Shown in pieces: positions 48,101 to 60,180 of a stretch of DNA of 64,000 nucleotides. The stretch's first letter is position 1, and the number at the start of each line of letters is the position of its first letter. The notes beneath the pieces are model-generated. The model saw only the letters and a list, made by a program, of their open reading frames with translations. It had not been told where the DNA came from and did not search any database. This stretch comes from Sipunculus nudus (lineage: Eukaryota > Annelida > Sipuncula > Golfingiida > Sipunculidae). The DNA lies in contig CM049310.1 of NCBI GenBank assembly GCA_026874595.1, positions 38,209,558-38,273,557 of the forward strand. Direction: 5' to 3'. A program made the translations under genes and the position numbers.

Positions 48101-49534
48101 TTCCTCATATACTAATCAAATCCTATCTTCATATACATTTACATTTTGAACTTGTTTTTGCACTGCCATAATTTTCAAAGCTCTCTGTTAATTGTGAAGG
48201 TGCTGACTTTAAAAAATGAACTTAATTATTCAAAGATGAATCAGAACCATGTATAGTCAACCTGACCTGTAATTGAATGAACAATACAGTATCAAACATA
48301 GAAAGATTACATCAGTAAGGCAGAAACCAGTCATTAATTAACGCAGTAACAGGTCTTAGGTCAGACTGCGTTCATGTTTACTCCTAGAAAACACACACAG
48401 GGATACACACAGAGCACAGAACACATTGGTACATTATTTTATATTGTGTGCAGACTAGATATCAATATTGACAATAAAAACTAAAAATAGATGGATTAAG
48501 ATGAACCATGAATGATGCATTTCACTGTTGACTGTGGTTATATGTACTTGCTTCTGTGAATGAGAAAATAATAACTGTGCTTATATTGTGCTGAACATAC
48601 ATGACATGAGTTTAAGATAGCATGTGATTGATAACTGTGATGGAAAGAACAATTACAATTATTATGTAGTAAACCCTCCCACCTGTCAATTATGAATTTA
48701 TCTCTGTAATTGTCTGAATAAATAAGGTAAATTTATGCATTGTGCAAACTATGTAAATATCCATAAAAATGGTAATATTATATCTGTCTCCATAAAAACA
48801 TGGCATATGCACATTTGTGCAACATTTTTCAAATTCATATGAATTAATGAACAGTTTGGCCAATTAATCAGTCTGTATTTTTATATAAAAAACATTAATA
48901 AATAAAACATTCACAGACTTTCTAGGGTTAGTAATACATTGTCAGGGGGAAATTTCATGTTATATAATAATAATTTATGTTTCATGTATATGTTGACAGT
49001 GCAAGTATTGCTGTGCTACTAAGGTTCCAGCATAAAGAATTGTATATATTTACTGATATTTTTATGTATATTTATATCAAAGTGATAACTACAAACGCCC
49101 TCAAAGAGGAGTGTAGCATGTTACACAAGCATAAAAGCCCTCAGATCAACCAGGTATCTCATATTTATGCAGGATTCATTGTATGGTACATAACTGTCAT
49201 GCAAGCATTTGTCTGCTTTTATTGTGTGGTACAGAATCTGTCATATCCACGGAAACAGATCACAGGCCTGTTACATTTGTACAAACAAATGTATATTTTT
49301 CAGAATGATGAATCGTAGCCAAGTCTAGTCATGTAAATGTATATTGATAAAAAAACTGTGCTTTGCCCATATACTGCCAAGAGAGAGGGAGTTGAAATGA
49401 GAAATGTATATATTTATGGGGTGTATGAACATGATGTGTTTTTATGTTGTATGTACAGGTTAACCTGATGAAAGGATATTTGTTATAAATAAGTGGTCAG
49501 TTCAATATATCCTACTAAAAATTAAGATTTGGGA

Positions 49535-49780
49535 GTGAAAAAAAAAAACGTTATTTCACTCTAAACTTTGCTGATACATGCCAAGCCCTTGCAACCAAAT
49601 TCTTTACGCAGATAGATTCTCTCCTTGGCACTGTCTCAGAGGACTTTCCATGTTGCATCTTGGCACCTACTAAGAACTCCCCATTTGGTGTATTTATCTC
49701 AATTTCTCAAAACCACTCATGGGGTCTTCCATTTTGCATATAAACTTAACCTGGATGTAACATGTCGAAATAATGGATTT
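49535..49780 (+). repeat. dispersed repeat family, copy 2
   Basis: Begins with an A-run, then CTCTAAACTTTG, GCAGATAGATTCTC, TGTTGCATC and CCACTCATGGGGTCTTCCAT, in the same order as copy 1. Clearly homologous but diverged. Confidence 0.75.
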
Positions 49781-51289
49781 TAAAAAATTTTAGTTAAAAT
49801 TTTAGTTTTGAGGTTGAGTTGATGACCTAGTTTCTTATGTGAAGGTATATGTTAGGTCTTACCTTGCATATACAGAGTGAGCTAATTACAAGACTTCATA
49901 TATAAGCAACTGAAGTAAGAGCTCATAAACTCATGAAATGTATAATAAAAGGTCACACCAGTGTAGAAAACTGCAACTGAAAAAGGACTCTTTACATGTC
50001 ACTCAGTATGTATAAACAAAATAAACAAGTTTCTAGCAGGCTGTACACATGACTGAGGTGATGATAAGACTTTTGTATCACTCTGAGCTGTTTACACTAT
50101 TTATACCTACAGACTGTATACAGTACTCCTAAGGTGTATGAGATGAAATATACAGAGGGGGAGTTGATGGGGGGGGGGGGGGGAATTGTCAGTCACTGTA
50201 TCAGAGTGGTGACATCAGTATATCTTTATGACATGTCACTGTTAATCTGTCCTTTACACACCCTACAAATGTGCTTATGTACATATGTGTGGTGATAGGA
50301 CTTGAGGATTTATCAAAGTGTGGTGACATGAGTCTGTCATTATGACAGTTATACTAACCCTATTTTCTGTAGCAAATATAGAGGTGGGGTGAAGATAGAA
50401 TTTCCTATATCACCAACATTTTATAGCACTGATCTCAGTATAAAATGAAACCAGTAAAAATGACACAAGTAAAAACGACATGAGGAAATTTGGCCAAACT
50501 GAAAACTAAGAAAAACTGACATACATGTGTACAATAAAATAATCAGTTCAGGTTTATTTCATAGCTGTCTTACAGTATCTGGTGTGTCCAATGAAAAAAT
50601 ATCTCTATGCATAATATTTTCTAACGATAATTTAATATATTACATGTTTTGTACAGCTCAAGTTTGGATGAATGTCAAAGAAGTTTTAATTTTATTACTG
50701 GCTATATATAAAGAATTCTGGCCAGAGTGGCTGTGACAAGTGTCAGCCCATGGTTTTGTGTATATGGAACTCATGTGAGCTTTGACACAATTAGTCATGG
50801 GATGTTCATTTTGGTGATTTGCAAATGAATCACTGAAAACTAAAACTTGTTGATCCCAAACGATTTGATAATCATGGGATGTGAAAACTCACCCAGTCCC
50901 TCCAGTATTATACGTACATGTAATTCCTTGACCATTCATGAGGTAATTGACCTGTCAGTCACTGTCATCACATACCTGCCTCTAACCACTTTTGTTTATT
51001 TATATAATGACCAACAAGGTCTTGTATCACAGACTTTGAACATATCCCAGTTGTCCTTGTAACATGAGTAGAAGTAAATAGAAAGAAGACAGTAAATGAA
51101 AGGAGGAGACTTTTGATATAGTAGTTGGGTCTTAATTACATAGAAATTACTGAGACAGGAGCCTTGTGAACCTGAAAATTTGGTACCAGGAAGAACCTGA
51201 ACACAGCATTGTTGATTGAGATGTGAATCCAGGAGTACTTTATCTGTTCTAAATCATCTCTCCCCTGTGCTTCACAATCCTCCTCTTCT

Positions 51290-51395
51290 GTCTCTATCTC
51301 TTTTTAAATATCTCTATCCTTCACTCTCTCTTTCTTCTTTTCTCTCTCTCACTCTTTCTCTCTCTTTATTTCTTTTTCTTTCTCTCTTTCTTTCT
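51290..51395. repeat. CT-rich microsatellite region
   Basis: Impure CTCTTT/CTCTCT pyrimidine tract of about 105 bp, just left of the SINE-like unit. Confidence 0.9.
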
Positions 51396-51464
51396 CACAC
51401 ACTAGCACATAATCCCATCACAACCACACAGGATCCAAAACTTTTTGAATCAGAGCCGTATGTG

Positions 51465-51835
51465 ATCCTGCTAGCTGGATGGTTGGCCCTGTGGCCATCA
51501 TATTTCTCCAAGCTAAGGGTGCACAGAGTTCAAATCCCAGCACAGACACCATGATCTGTATAACTTGATACCAGTCAGGGCAGGTGGATGTCAGACTTAC
51601 ATCCCAACTAGATCTGAACTTTTGAAGTGTTGTCACCGTGATTCATGGCTACAGGTCACCAGGGGTCACGCTGACAATAGGAGCAGGGTCTGTGCTGTAT
51701 TACCCTCACTGTCAGATGACATTCTTGCTCATCAGTGGTGGGCGTTATGTAGGTGGTGGGGTAGGGTAGACAGGGTAAAGAGGGTGAAATCAGTACAATG
51801 GGTTTTACCTTCCTCAGTGGTGCCAGGGTTATAAT
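51465..51835 (+). mobile_element. probable tRNA-derived SINE
   Basis: A box A-like TAGCTGGATGG at 51472-51482 and a box B-like AGTTCAAATCC at 51527-51537 are spaced as in a tRNA with a long variable arm. They are followed by a GC-richer body of about 290 bp, unlike the AT-rich flanks. The body is unrelated to the SINE at 11.6 kb. The ends and a target duplication are not resolved. Open frames through it are accidental. Confidence 0.5.
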
Positions 51836-53614
51836 TATTGTCTACACTATTGTCATGCACATATTGTTAACACAGCATTTAATTGTCTGTCATTATGTCT
51901 GTTAGTGTGATATGAGGGAGTTTTCCCATCAAGGCATGTTTGCCATTACCCTGTCTCGATGCTGACTAAATGATAGTCACTGTACCATGACCACTGGTGT
52001 CCAGCTCCTATTGTCACATCATCAGACTATTATGTTTACTCATTTGTGATAATTACATAATATTCTTAACATGTAAATTATAATAAGCTGTGTTTATTAC
52101 AAAAAGTCTTCCAAATTAGATACCAGAATGTCTTTAAAAATCATTTTTGTTAATTTTGCCGAGAAGAAGGATTCATGAATATATTTTTAGTCAATTCACA
52201 CCATTCATTTACATATTCTAGCAGTTTGACAGTTTCACAATCACAAATAAAGCCCCTCATTGAAAAAATTGATACCCAGTTCTGTAGACTTTTGCTAAAA
52301 TACTTTCTGATCAAATGTAAACAAACAGTGATGTTGCCTGGCAGCAGTATCACAAAGCTCAGGTATACAATGCAAGTACAAAATCTTCCATGTAACAGAC
52401 ACCTGATATCATTAATCAAAGTTCCATTATTGTGCCCTTGGTGTCTGGCAGAAGAAAAACAGGTTTGTGTTGTCTGTCAAAGTTAAAAAGCACAGGTGTC
52501 AAGAAATTAATGCTTCAGTGACCACAGGTGTTAAGGTATGTTGCATATCTCAGAGGGTCATTCTGTTTTAATGCACAATTAAATAGGGGCTTTAGCCTTA
52601 TTTGTATACCAGGCCAGTAACAGTTGTCTGAAGCTGCAACAGCAAGACAGACCAGCAATGAGATGCTGATGACAGGAATGTAGTTGTAAATAAGAGAGCT
52701 ACTCACAGTAGAGGTTGTAAGCTGAGCAGAGACTGCCAGCCCAGCCTGAGACAGCCCTCTCACTTACTGGAGCATGGAGAAGGGGTATGCTCCCAAGTGG
52801 TGTACTGACTGGCTTACAGGTTGTCCACATGGGTTTGTTTGTGCAATAATTAGGGCACCAGGGTTAATTGATTGTCCTGTGTTAATTAGCCTAGGATCTA
52901 TTAACACTTGGCACCACTGACACCTGTGCCTTATGGGTACTGGGAGATATGAATATTCATGAGGTTATGGTAGTTCAGGGATATGAATATTCACAAGGCA
53001 TCAGTGAAGAGGCACTTGGTATTTCACAGGTGGTGAATGTGCTGTATGGTACACACTACTTACACATGGTCACATGTGCAAGACTTGGGACACCTCAACA
53101 AAAATTGTTTGTTGATCTTGGATTACCAATTTGAGCTATACTGAAGGAAGGTAGGTACACTCTGCATACTACAGAGAACTAAGTATTTTAGATTGGATAA
53201 TAATATAAAGAAGAACTTTAAAGACATTAGGTGCATGACATGTTTAGGGCACAGATCCAGGCACAGATAGTGCACATGATTATTCAGCACAAATAGGCCA
53301 ATTACAAGATGTTATTAATGTGTGGAGATCAGTCTAAATACATGATGACATTTTTGTTCATGATGTACAGGAGTGTTGAACCATGGACAGTTATCTGTAT
53401 GAATACAAAGCAGAAAGAGCCCTGTGATATGATGTCAGTGAGGTAAGGTACATGAAAAACCAGCAACACTCGTCTCAGTGATTACAGGGAACTACATACA
53501 TAAACATTACGTGGTGCACGTTTAACTTGTCAGTATGTCAGTATGTTGTGGTAGGTCATGGCCTATAGGCACACAGTTAGATCTGACATTATCACCTTCC
53601 TACATGTATGTATA

Positions 53615-53618
<4 letters not shown>

Positions 53619-53654
<36 letters not shown>
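53619..53654. repeat. (TA)n microsatellite
   Basis: Uninterrupted TA dinucleotides of about 36 bp. Confidence 0.97.
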
Positions 53655-53657
<3 letters not shown>

Positions 53658-55764
53658 GATTTATAACAAGAAGCCACAATTACAAAATGGTATAAACATT
53701 AAACTAGGATTTAACTACAAATAAACTTTTATAGCTGTTCATAAGTATGATGATGGCAGATTTAGATATGCATGCCATATAGATGTTAAGTGTTAACCTG
53801 GATTTATAACCAAAATGATGATAGTCCTAACAGACGTTTCATGACAGATCCAGGATTACTAAGCCTGAACAGTTCAGTTGGTGGGCAGCGGTCCTGTGAC
53901 ATTCATGTGTGAGGTGTAATGATCCTCAATATATGTGATGCCTTGTTGACAGATGATTGATGTAAAGTACTTCTGGTGTATGACTTGGCAAAAGTTATCA
54001 AATATGAAGAAATTTGGTATGCAAGCTCATGTTGATTTATGTGGAAAAGTACAAATATAAATATGTCACAAAAGACTTCCCAATGAGTATTTGTATCAGT
54101 CCTGTGTCAGTTTTATATAATGTCACTTTAATGTATCTGCTCAATGTGTCAGATAGCTGTCCAGTTAAAACAGGTCTCTTGACACAAAATATGTTAAGCG
54201 GCAAGGTGGCTAAGTAAGGTGTTTGACATACATGAGAATAGATGTGCAGTTCAGTATATATTGAATACTGGCATTGAAATAGTAGCTGCCACCAAAAAAT
54301 TAACATCATTACATAGTCAGGGAAAATTATCAGAGCAACCATCTGAGGATAATTTGAGATTTATTCCAAGTTTGCTCACTGTATAGTCACTGTGACATTC
54401 AGCCACATTTAAATGACCATTTTATGACCATGCATAAATTCCATATCTAGATTCAATTAATATCAATTAAATTTAAATATGTAATTACTACATGGTCATA
54501 TTTATATAGTTTCTTGAGTCAAATATACAAAGCAGCAGATATATATAAATTCTTTTATTCTGTAAATTGTGTAATCAATCAGGAACATTATTGTTCTGTG
54601 CATGTTTTCATACAGCTTATTCTGTATTGTTTGACACTGACAAAATTATTGGACTATGACTTACAATTAAAATGTGCCATATTTGAGTAAAGAATTCCTT
54701 TTTCATGTAAAATGTTATGTTTACATCACTTTTGCACTTAAGCACACTCATATTGACTGATAAGAATCATGTGTCAGCCTGTTATGGCCTTATGGGTTAC
54801 ATTATGGTGTTTCTGTACTATGCTGTACTGCAGCAGCCCTTCTACAGAACTGGCAGCCCTTCTGTAGATCAAGATCATTTCTGGGTGGTATGCCCTGGAG
54901 GCACAGAAAAGACAGGAATGAATAAAGACAGATGGGAGGAGTAAAACTGGGAGGCGTCCCGTCAGGATAATTAAAACAAGATCCTGGTCAGCTGCTGACC
55001 AAGCAGAAACAGACTGAAACAACAGACCACTACAGAGAGCAGATCTTACTTGATAAGGCCTAGCTGTGTTCCTACTCTCCTGTGTTTACATTCATGACTG
55101 TGTCAGCACTGCTGATATTGCTTGAACTGTCAGGGCTCCTTCATTCACATGAATGAGTGTGAAGTTCAGAACCATACTTATATACATACAGATGCAGATA
55201 TTTATAACTTATGAGATACCCTTAATTAAAATTCTGACATGTGAACTGAGACATCAGCTTTGTAATCTGTATACATAATGTACTCCTTCATGAGTGTTTT
55301 TGAAATATTCGCAAGGTCAGGGTTTGATAAGGGCACAGATTTATTACAAGCAAATACTATGAGGGCAGTCTCAACTTAAGTCACAAACATCGCACAACAC
55401 ATATACGACAGGTCTACGCCTGAAAATTAGAGAAATTCCTAGGATAGTCTTGGGTGTGTCATACAAAATTCATTTGTTTGCAACAAAAAAATGTCCTACA
55501 TTATGAGCACTATTTGTGAGATACTTTATATAAAATTGAGTATATACTGAGTGTTCCAGTCCCCAGGGTAAATCCTGGTAGTGTTTTAGTGACCTGATGC
55601 CTTAAGATAACCTGGAGAGGACTGATATCTAAATATGATACCATGGCTGTGTATCCCAGGCATTCAGGCCAAGCGTGAGTATCAAACATAATCTGTCTGA
55701 CCATCAAGTAGCCCCAAGATCCTTCAACACAGATAGCTGTCATCTGTAATGAACACCATGTGGT

Positions 55765-57295
55765 CAGGGTTGGCAAGTTTTAGGCATGAAGGTTTTAACC
55801 ATAGGTTATAACCTGGTTAAAACCGCCCCGCCTAAAACAGGTTTTAGGCAGGTTTTAGGCACCAAAAGTGGCCAAAACCTATATTTGTTTACATTTTTTA
55901 CTTAAAGATCTGTAAAACTACCATACTGGCTGGGGTGAAGCAGTCACAAGGCTTTGCTGGGCTTCTGGAAGCTATCAAGTATTAGAAATGCATGATTTCC
56001 TGTTGGCTGGTACCATGCAGTCTTCAAAGAGCCTGTATAGGTGTCTGAACATGAGACCATGTTTGTGTGGCACATAGTTTTATTGGCCAAGGTAATGACA
56101 TTATCAGGACCTTTTGGGTTTCCTGATGAGTGCCCAGCTACCTTGAATGATGTAATACAGCCTCCAGTTTGCCCTTGTAAGACAGGGTATCACTATCAGA
56201 GGGGAGGACTACTTGATTAGACAAGTTAATTACAATTTATCAGGGTGATGGGGTCATAAGACCCAATGGTCATAAGTCCTACTACTGTGTCCTAGTAGAT
56301 GTTCATGTCAACTTTCATACATGACTAGGAGGATGCAATCAAAGCCCTTGCCCTGAAGACTGTTCTTGAGCAAACATTTTACTGAGTGATGCAGTCAGTG
56401 CCCCTCAGGCCTTCAGGTTTAACACAGCCCCTGAGTAATTATGAATATTCTGTGGTTTGCAACATATTCATTGCAAAATATTTTCACATTTTCAGTTTTA
56501 TACTAATTATAGTGTTTAATGAGGGTTCCGTTTTTACAATTTCATCATACAATTAACAGAGTATATTCATCATTATATAGAAGATAAGTATGTGCACAAA
56601 ATCTTAAAATTTGACAAGGGATGACCTAGCTAAGCAAGGGAATAAACAAATAGTGGAAATTCTTGTTCATTATCAGATATTATCATATTTTTAGTTTTAT
56701 GGCTAGCATAAAAGATATGTAATAATTTATAAATCCAATCCAATGCTTTTTGCCATTGAAGCTACAGGCATACAAAATAAACATGTTATGTTAGTGAAGC
56801 TACAGTATAAAGAACTATTCATCAGTGTAAATGGAACAACATTTTAAATCCAGGAAAACTTCTTTTCCATTTATCACAAAATTTAATCCCTTGTGATCAA
56901 AAAGCCAATAAAAGTATCTGGTTATAAGCTTAAAGTAAGAGCATTTTTTTATAAATTGGCAGTAATGGAGGTAGGAGAGTCGGAGAACTGTGTTCATAAG
57001 GAAATCCTGAAGTAGTGTTGAATTCATTTGTTGCTTTTTTTTGTGTCATGGTTTAATTTGTTTAGTTTGAATAAAATGATCCTCAATTATAATTTGTTGA
57101 GCATATTTCTTTAATGCATTTAGATGTTTAACAATAAAACATAGTTAAACTAAAAGTCATAGGTAAGGGTAAATAAGGTTTTAGGCAGTTAAAGGCAGTT
57201 TTAGGCAGGTTATAACCTATTTTAGGCAGTTAAAGGCATGTTTTAGGCTCTGCCCTGCCGAAAACAGGTTTTGGGCAGCCTAAAACCCAACCCTG
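55765..57295. mobile_element. hAT-superfamily non-autonomous element, 1.53 kb
   Basis: The left end is CAGGGTTGGCAAGTTTTAGG. The reverse complement of the right end is CAGGGTTGGGTTTTAGGCTG. CAGGG ends are typical of hAT. CATGTGGT flanks both sides exactly (55757-55764 and 57296-57303), an 8 bp target duplication. GGTTTTAGGCAGGTTTTAGGC-like subterminal repeats lie within about 120 bp of each end, as transposase-binding motifs do in hAT elements. No long frame remains (the longest is about 70 codons on the minus strand, without recognisable motifs), so it depends on a transposase from elsewhere. Confidence 0.9.
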
Positions 57296-57336
57296 CATGT
57301 GGTCAATTCCTCTCTCCTCTTCAGCTTAGTATATCA

Positions 57337-57340
<4 letters not shown>

Positions 57341-57392
<52 letters not shown>
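57341..57392. repeat. (CT)n microsatellite
   Basis: CT dinucleotides of about 50 bp with one TT interruption. Confidence 0.95.
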
Positions 57393-57393
<1 letters not shown>

Positions 57394-59027
57394 ACAAATA
57401 ACAATTCTTCTTAGTCAACATAGCCCACCGTTGATGAATCTGATGAAGGACTGGGTTAAGTTCAAATATAGATAACTTTGACACTTTTTTCAAGGTCACA
57501 GGTGATCATGCTTAAATGATGTTGGCACAAAAACTTGTAAAGAATTTTAAACACTTTTTCCTTTCTCACACCCTTGGTGCACCACATAGAGGGCTATTAA
57601 TGTTTGATAATGGACTGTATGCATGCATCCCCATTTTTGTGTTTGTAATGAACAGAATCTCACGAAATTTTCAGGGTATTTCAAAATGTCCATCTTAAGA
57701 ATGATCAATCAGTTAGATTTTGGTGTGGATCTGGCACATGATCTGAATTTAGGAATGCCATCAAGGAATAATCACAAATGTACAGTCACTTTTGCATGAA
57801 TGAACCTTGGGAATATGGGCAAAATAAGTGAAAGCAAATGCGATTTGGGGAGAACCTCAAAATAAAATCCCCCCCCCCCCCACAAGGTGGAGGCATGCAC
57901 TCCTTAGAATGCAGATTTCTAGTTAATAGTTAATATTAAGTCTTTCACAGCTGCCTCATCTTTTATCCTCATCCATCTGAAAACATCCTCAACTGCTGAG
58001 TGTGCAAGGATAAGCTGACGTAATGAGGACTAATATCGTTAATTAAGTTAATTATTCTTAAGTGGGCTGCTTTGTACTTGTATATTTTCTGCCACACGGC
58101 TGTTTGGGCATACATCTTTCCTGATGAGGCAGTACTTACATGATTAACAGCACTCTGTGGGTTGAGGTTAGACACTCCATAACTGTTAATTTAGACACTG
58201 TGTAAAATTAGCAGCATGTGAAAGGAAAGGGAAACCTCCTTTTCAGGTTGACTGTCACTTTCAATGACGTGAGAATAAATACTTCATCAGTAGTTAACAG
58301 TAGCTCTGCTCCTGCTGTTACTGCTTGGTATCTGAGCTACTAGGAGAGGTCAGAGGTCATATGTAGTGGATATACAGGGGTACAGCAGGTTGATTTGCTT
58401 TCAGTTGGTGTATTATTTGACAGAAGACTGTTCTCATACAAAATCAAATGTTATGTTTGTAAGTACTGAGGTATTTGGTGTCTGTGTGTGTGTTTGTGTG
58501 ACCATGTTTACTTTAGTCACATGTATGTCTTCAGAGAATTGTAGGTATATTGCACTCACACAAGTTACATGGATCACACATAGTGTTAATTATTTTACAC
58601 AGAAAAAATTCACACTTTTTATCATCATATGACTAGTTTGATTACATAGACATTGTACCAAAAGTTTGATATTAAAGACATCATTTATACAGTCTTGCAG
58701 ACAGGCAAGTTTCATGAGACAGAGGTTAAACAAGATTTGCCTTTTAAACAATGACAATGAAATTCACGTGGCATTTTTACCTGCCTGTTTTGACAATATT
58801 AATAAGAGTTTAAAGATACATAGGAAAAACTTACTACAATTGGGAATTCTCAAATATTGAATACTTTCTTCAGGATATAGACCTGGAATATTATTGCTAA
58901 AAGCTTTCCAGAATTTTAGCAGTTTGACTTAAATTATTTTTATCAAGATCATGTTTGAAAACAGTTTCATATGTATAGAATGCTGAATTTCTTATTTTAA
59001 TGGGTCTTGATTATTTTGTCTTTTCAG

Positions 59028-59131
59028 AGCTTCTTCTCCAAAAGGGGCTTCAAATCCAATTTAAAGCGGACCAAAAGTGTGACGAAACTAGACAGAAAGA
59101 AGTTTACAAACAGTGACCTTGAAAGTTATGG
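59028..59131 (+). CDS. exon of a SynGAP/DAB2IP/RASAL2-type RasGAP (KRTKS-KLDR motif)
   Basis: The acceptor TTGTCTTTTCAG ends at 59027, and a donor GTAGGT starts at 59132. The exon is 104 bp: 34 codons plus two bases (phase 2 out). It encodes FFSKR, then KSNLKRTKSVTKLDRKKF. Vertebrate SynGAP, DAB2IP and RASAL2 have FLSRR or FFSKR, then KGSIKRTKSQ-KLDR at the matching place, just before the PH/C2 region. This basic patch is lysine/arginine-rich and may bind membrane or be phosphorylated at RTKS. The family switches Ras/Rap off by stimulating GTP hydrolysis beneath the plasma membrane or at synapses. The catalytic domain is not in this window. The split GG- codon is completed beyond the exon, and I could not find the next exon before 64000. 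Confidence 0.85.
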
Positions 59132-59994
59132 GTAGGTCAAATTTATATTTACAATCTCAGATATCACATTGGATTTACAGGAGTGGGAGTGGACACAAAG
59201 GCGTTTGAATGAAAAGTATTGGTATTTGGCACTTAAGGATATATAATAAACGTAAGTATTTTGCAGCCTACACACTACAGTCAGTCATGGTTGCAGCAGT
59301 TGTGAGCTTTAATGTGCAGACACGTGTATATACAAATATCATTGTGTATATGTTTAATATGCACTGGTGGCATAACATTGCAGTCTTTGGCTGATCTTTG
59401 CTATAAAGGCATTATTTGTATGGATGAACATGGTAAATAGCAGATCCAGTGGTCCAATATTTCTTTAGAATCAAGTGATTTAATAATAGTGTGTGTAGTG
59501 TCTCGGCACAAATATATCTCATACAGTTGACACTGGTATTTACTGATGGGAAATGTTATTTTATTATCTCCACAATTACAATTCAAATTCTACTGCCCAG
59601 ATGAAATGTTGGCTAAATTGTTATGATAGTGATTAAATATGCTTATTTATCTATCATTAACAAATTTCAACTGCGCATTTGAGTTTAAATCTGCCCTACA
59701 CGCAGTGAATGACATAATGCTTTTGGTGCTGTACATTTGCCATTCATTTTAATGGGATGATATCAGATATTGATCCCCAGTTGGTTGGCATGAGCATATT
59801 ATGTTCCTGGAATAAGATTTATATCTTTTTGACCTGCTGTTGTTATTGTGAAGCATAGCACGGCTCTTTCACTTTCATGTAGTTTAATGCTAAAAAAAAA
59901 CAGACAGTCACCTTGGTAAAAAAAAGTTTGGGCATCATCCTGCTATAATTTTAGGATTAGACATGGTACAACAAAATATGTTATACACAGCCGA

Positions 59995-60180
59995 TACACA
60001 GCCGACACACATCCCATTGCCACCAAATTCTCTCTGTAGATATTCTCTCTGCTGGATTTTGTGTCACATCCTAGTGCTCTTTACTCCTCCCAGTTACTCG
60101 AAACTGCTCATGGAGGCTGCCATTTTGCTTACACACTGAAACCCAGGTGTCACAGGTAAAATCTCGAAATTATGGGTATA
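59995..60180 (+). repeat. dispersed repeat family, copy 3
   Basis: Shares CACCAAATTCT, the GTAGATATTCTCTCT region, and ACTGCTCATGGAGGCTGCCA followed by TTTTGC with copies 1 and 2, in the same orientation. It is the most diverged copy. Confidence 0.65.

Larger units (their letters stand above)
40141..59027 (+). other. 18.9 kb intron of the RasGAP gene
   Basis: Bounded by GTCAGT at the left and TTGTCTTTTCAG at the right, phase 0. It holds two hAT-type elements, a dispersed repeat, SINE-like DNA and microsatellites, each listed separately. Other contents are a G-rich run at 40236-40250, 15 G at 50169-50183 and a C run near 57871-57882. Several exon-like segments (for example 43657-43713, 44105-44164, 47607-47709) have good splice signals but the wrong phase for this gene. 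The remainder is plain AT-rich sequence. Confidence 0.7.

Noticed and set aside
53391-53447. Kozak-like ATG (ACCATGG) with donor GTAAGG downstream
   Set aside because: The frame hits TGA after 14 codons, before the donor.
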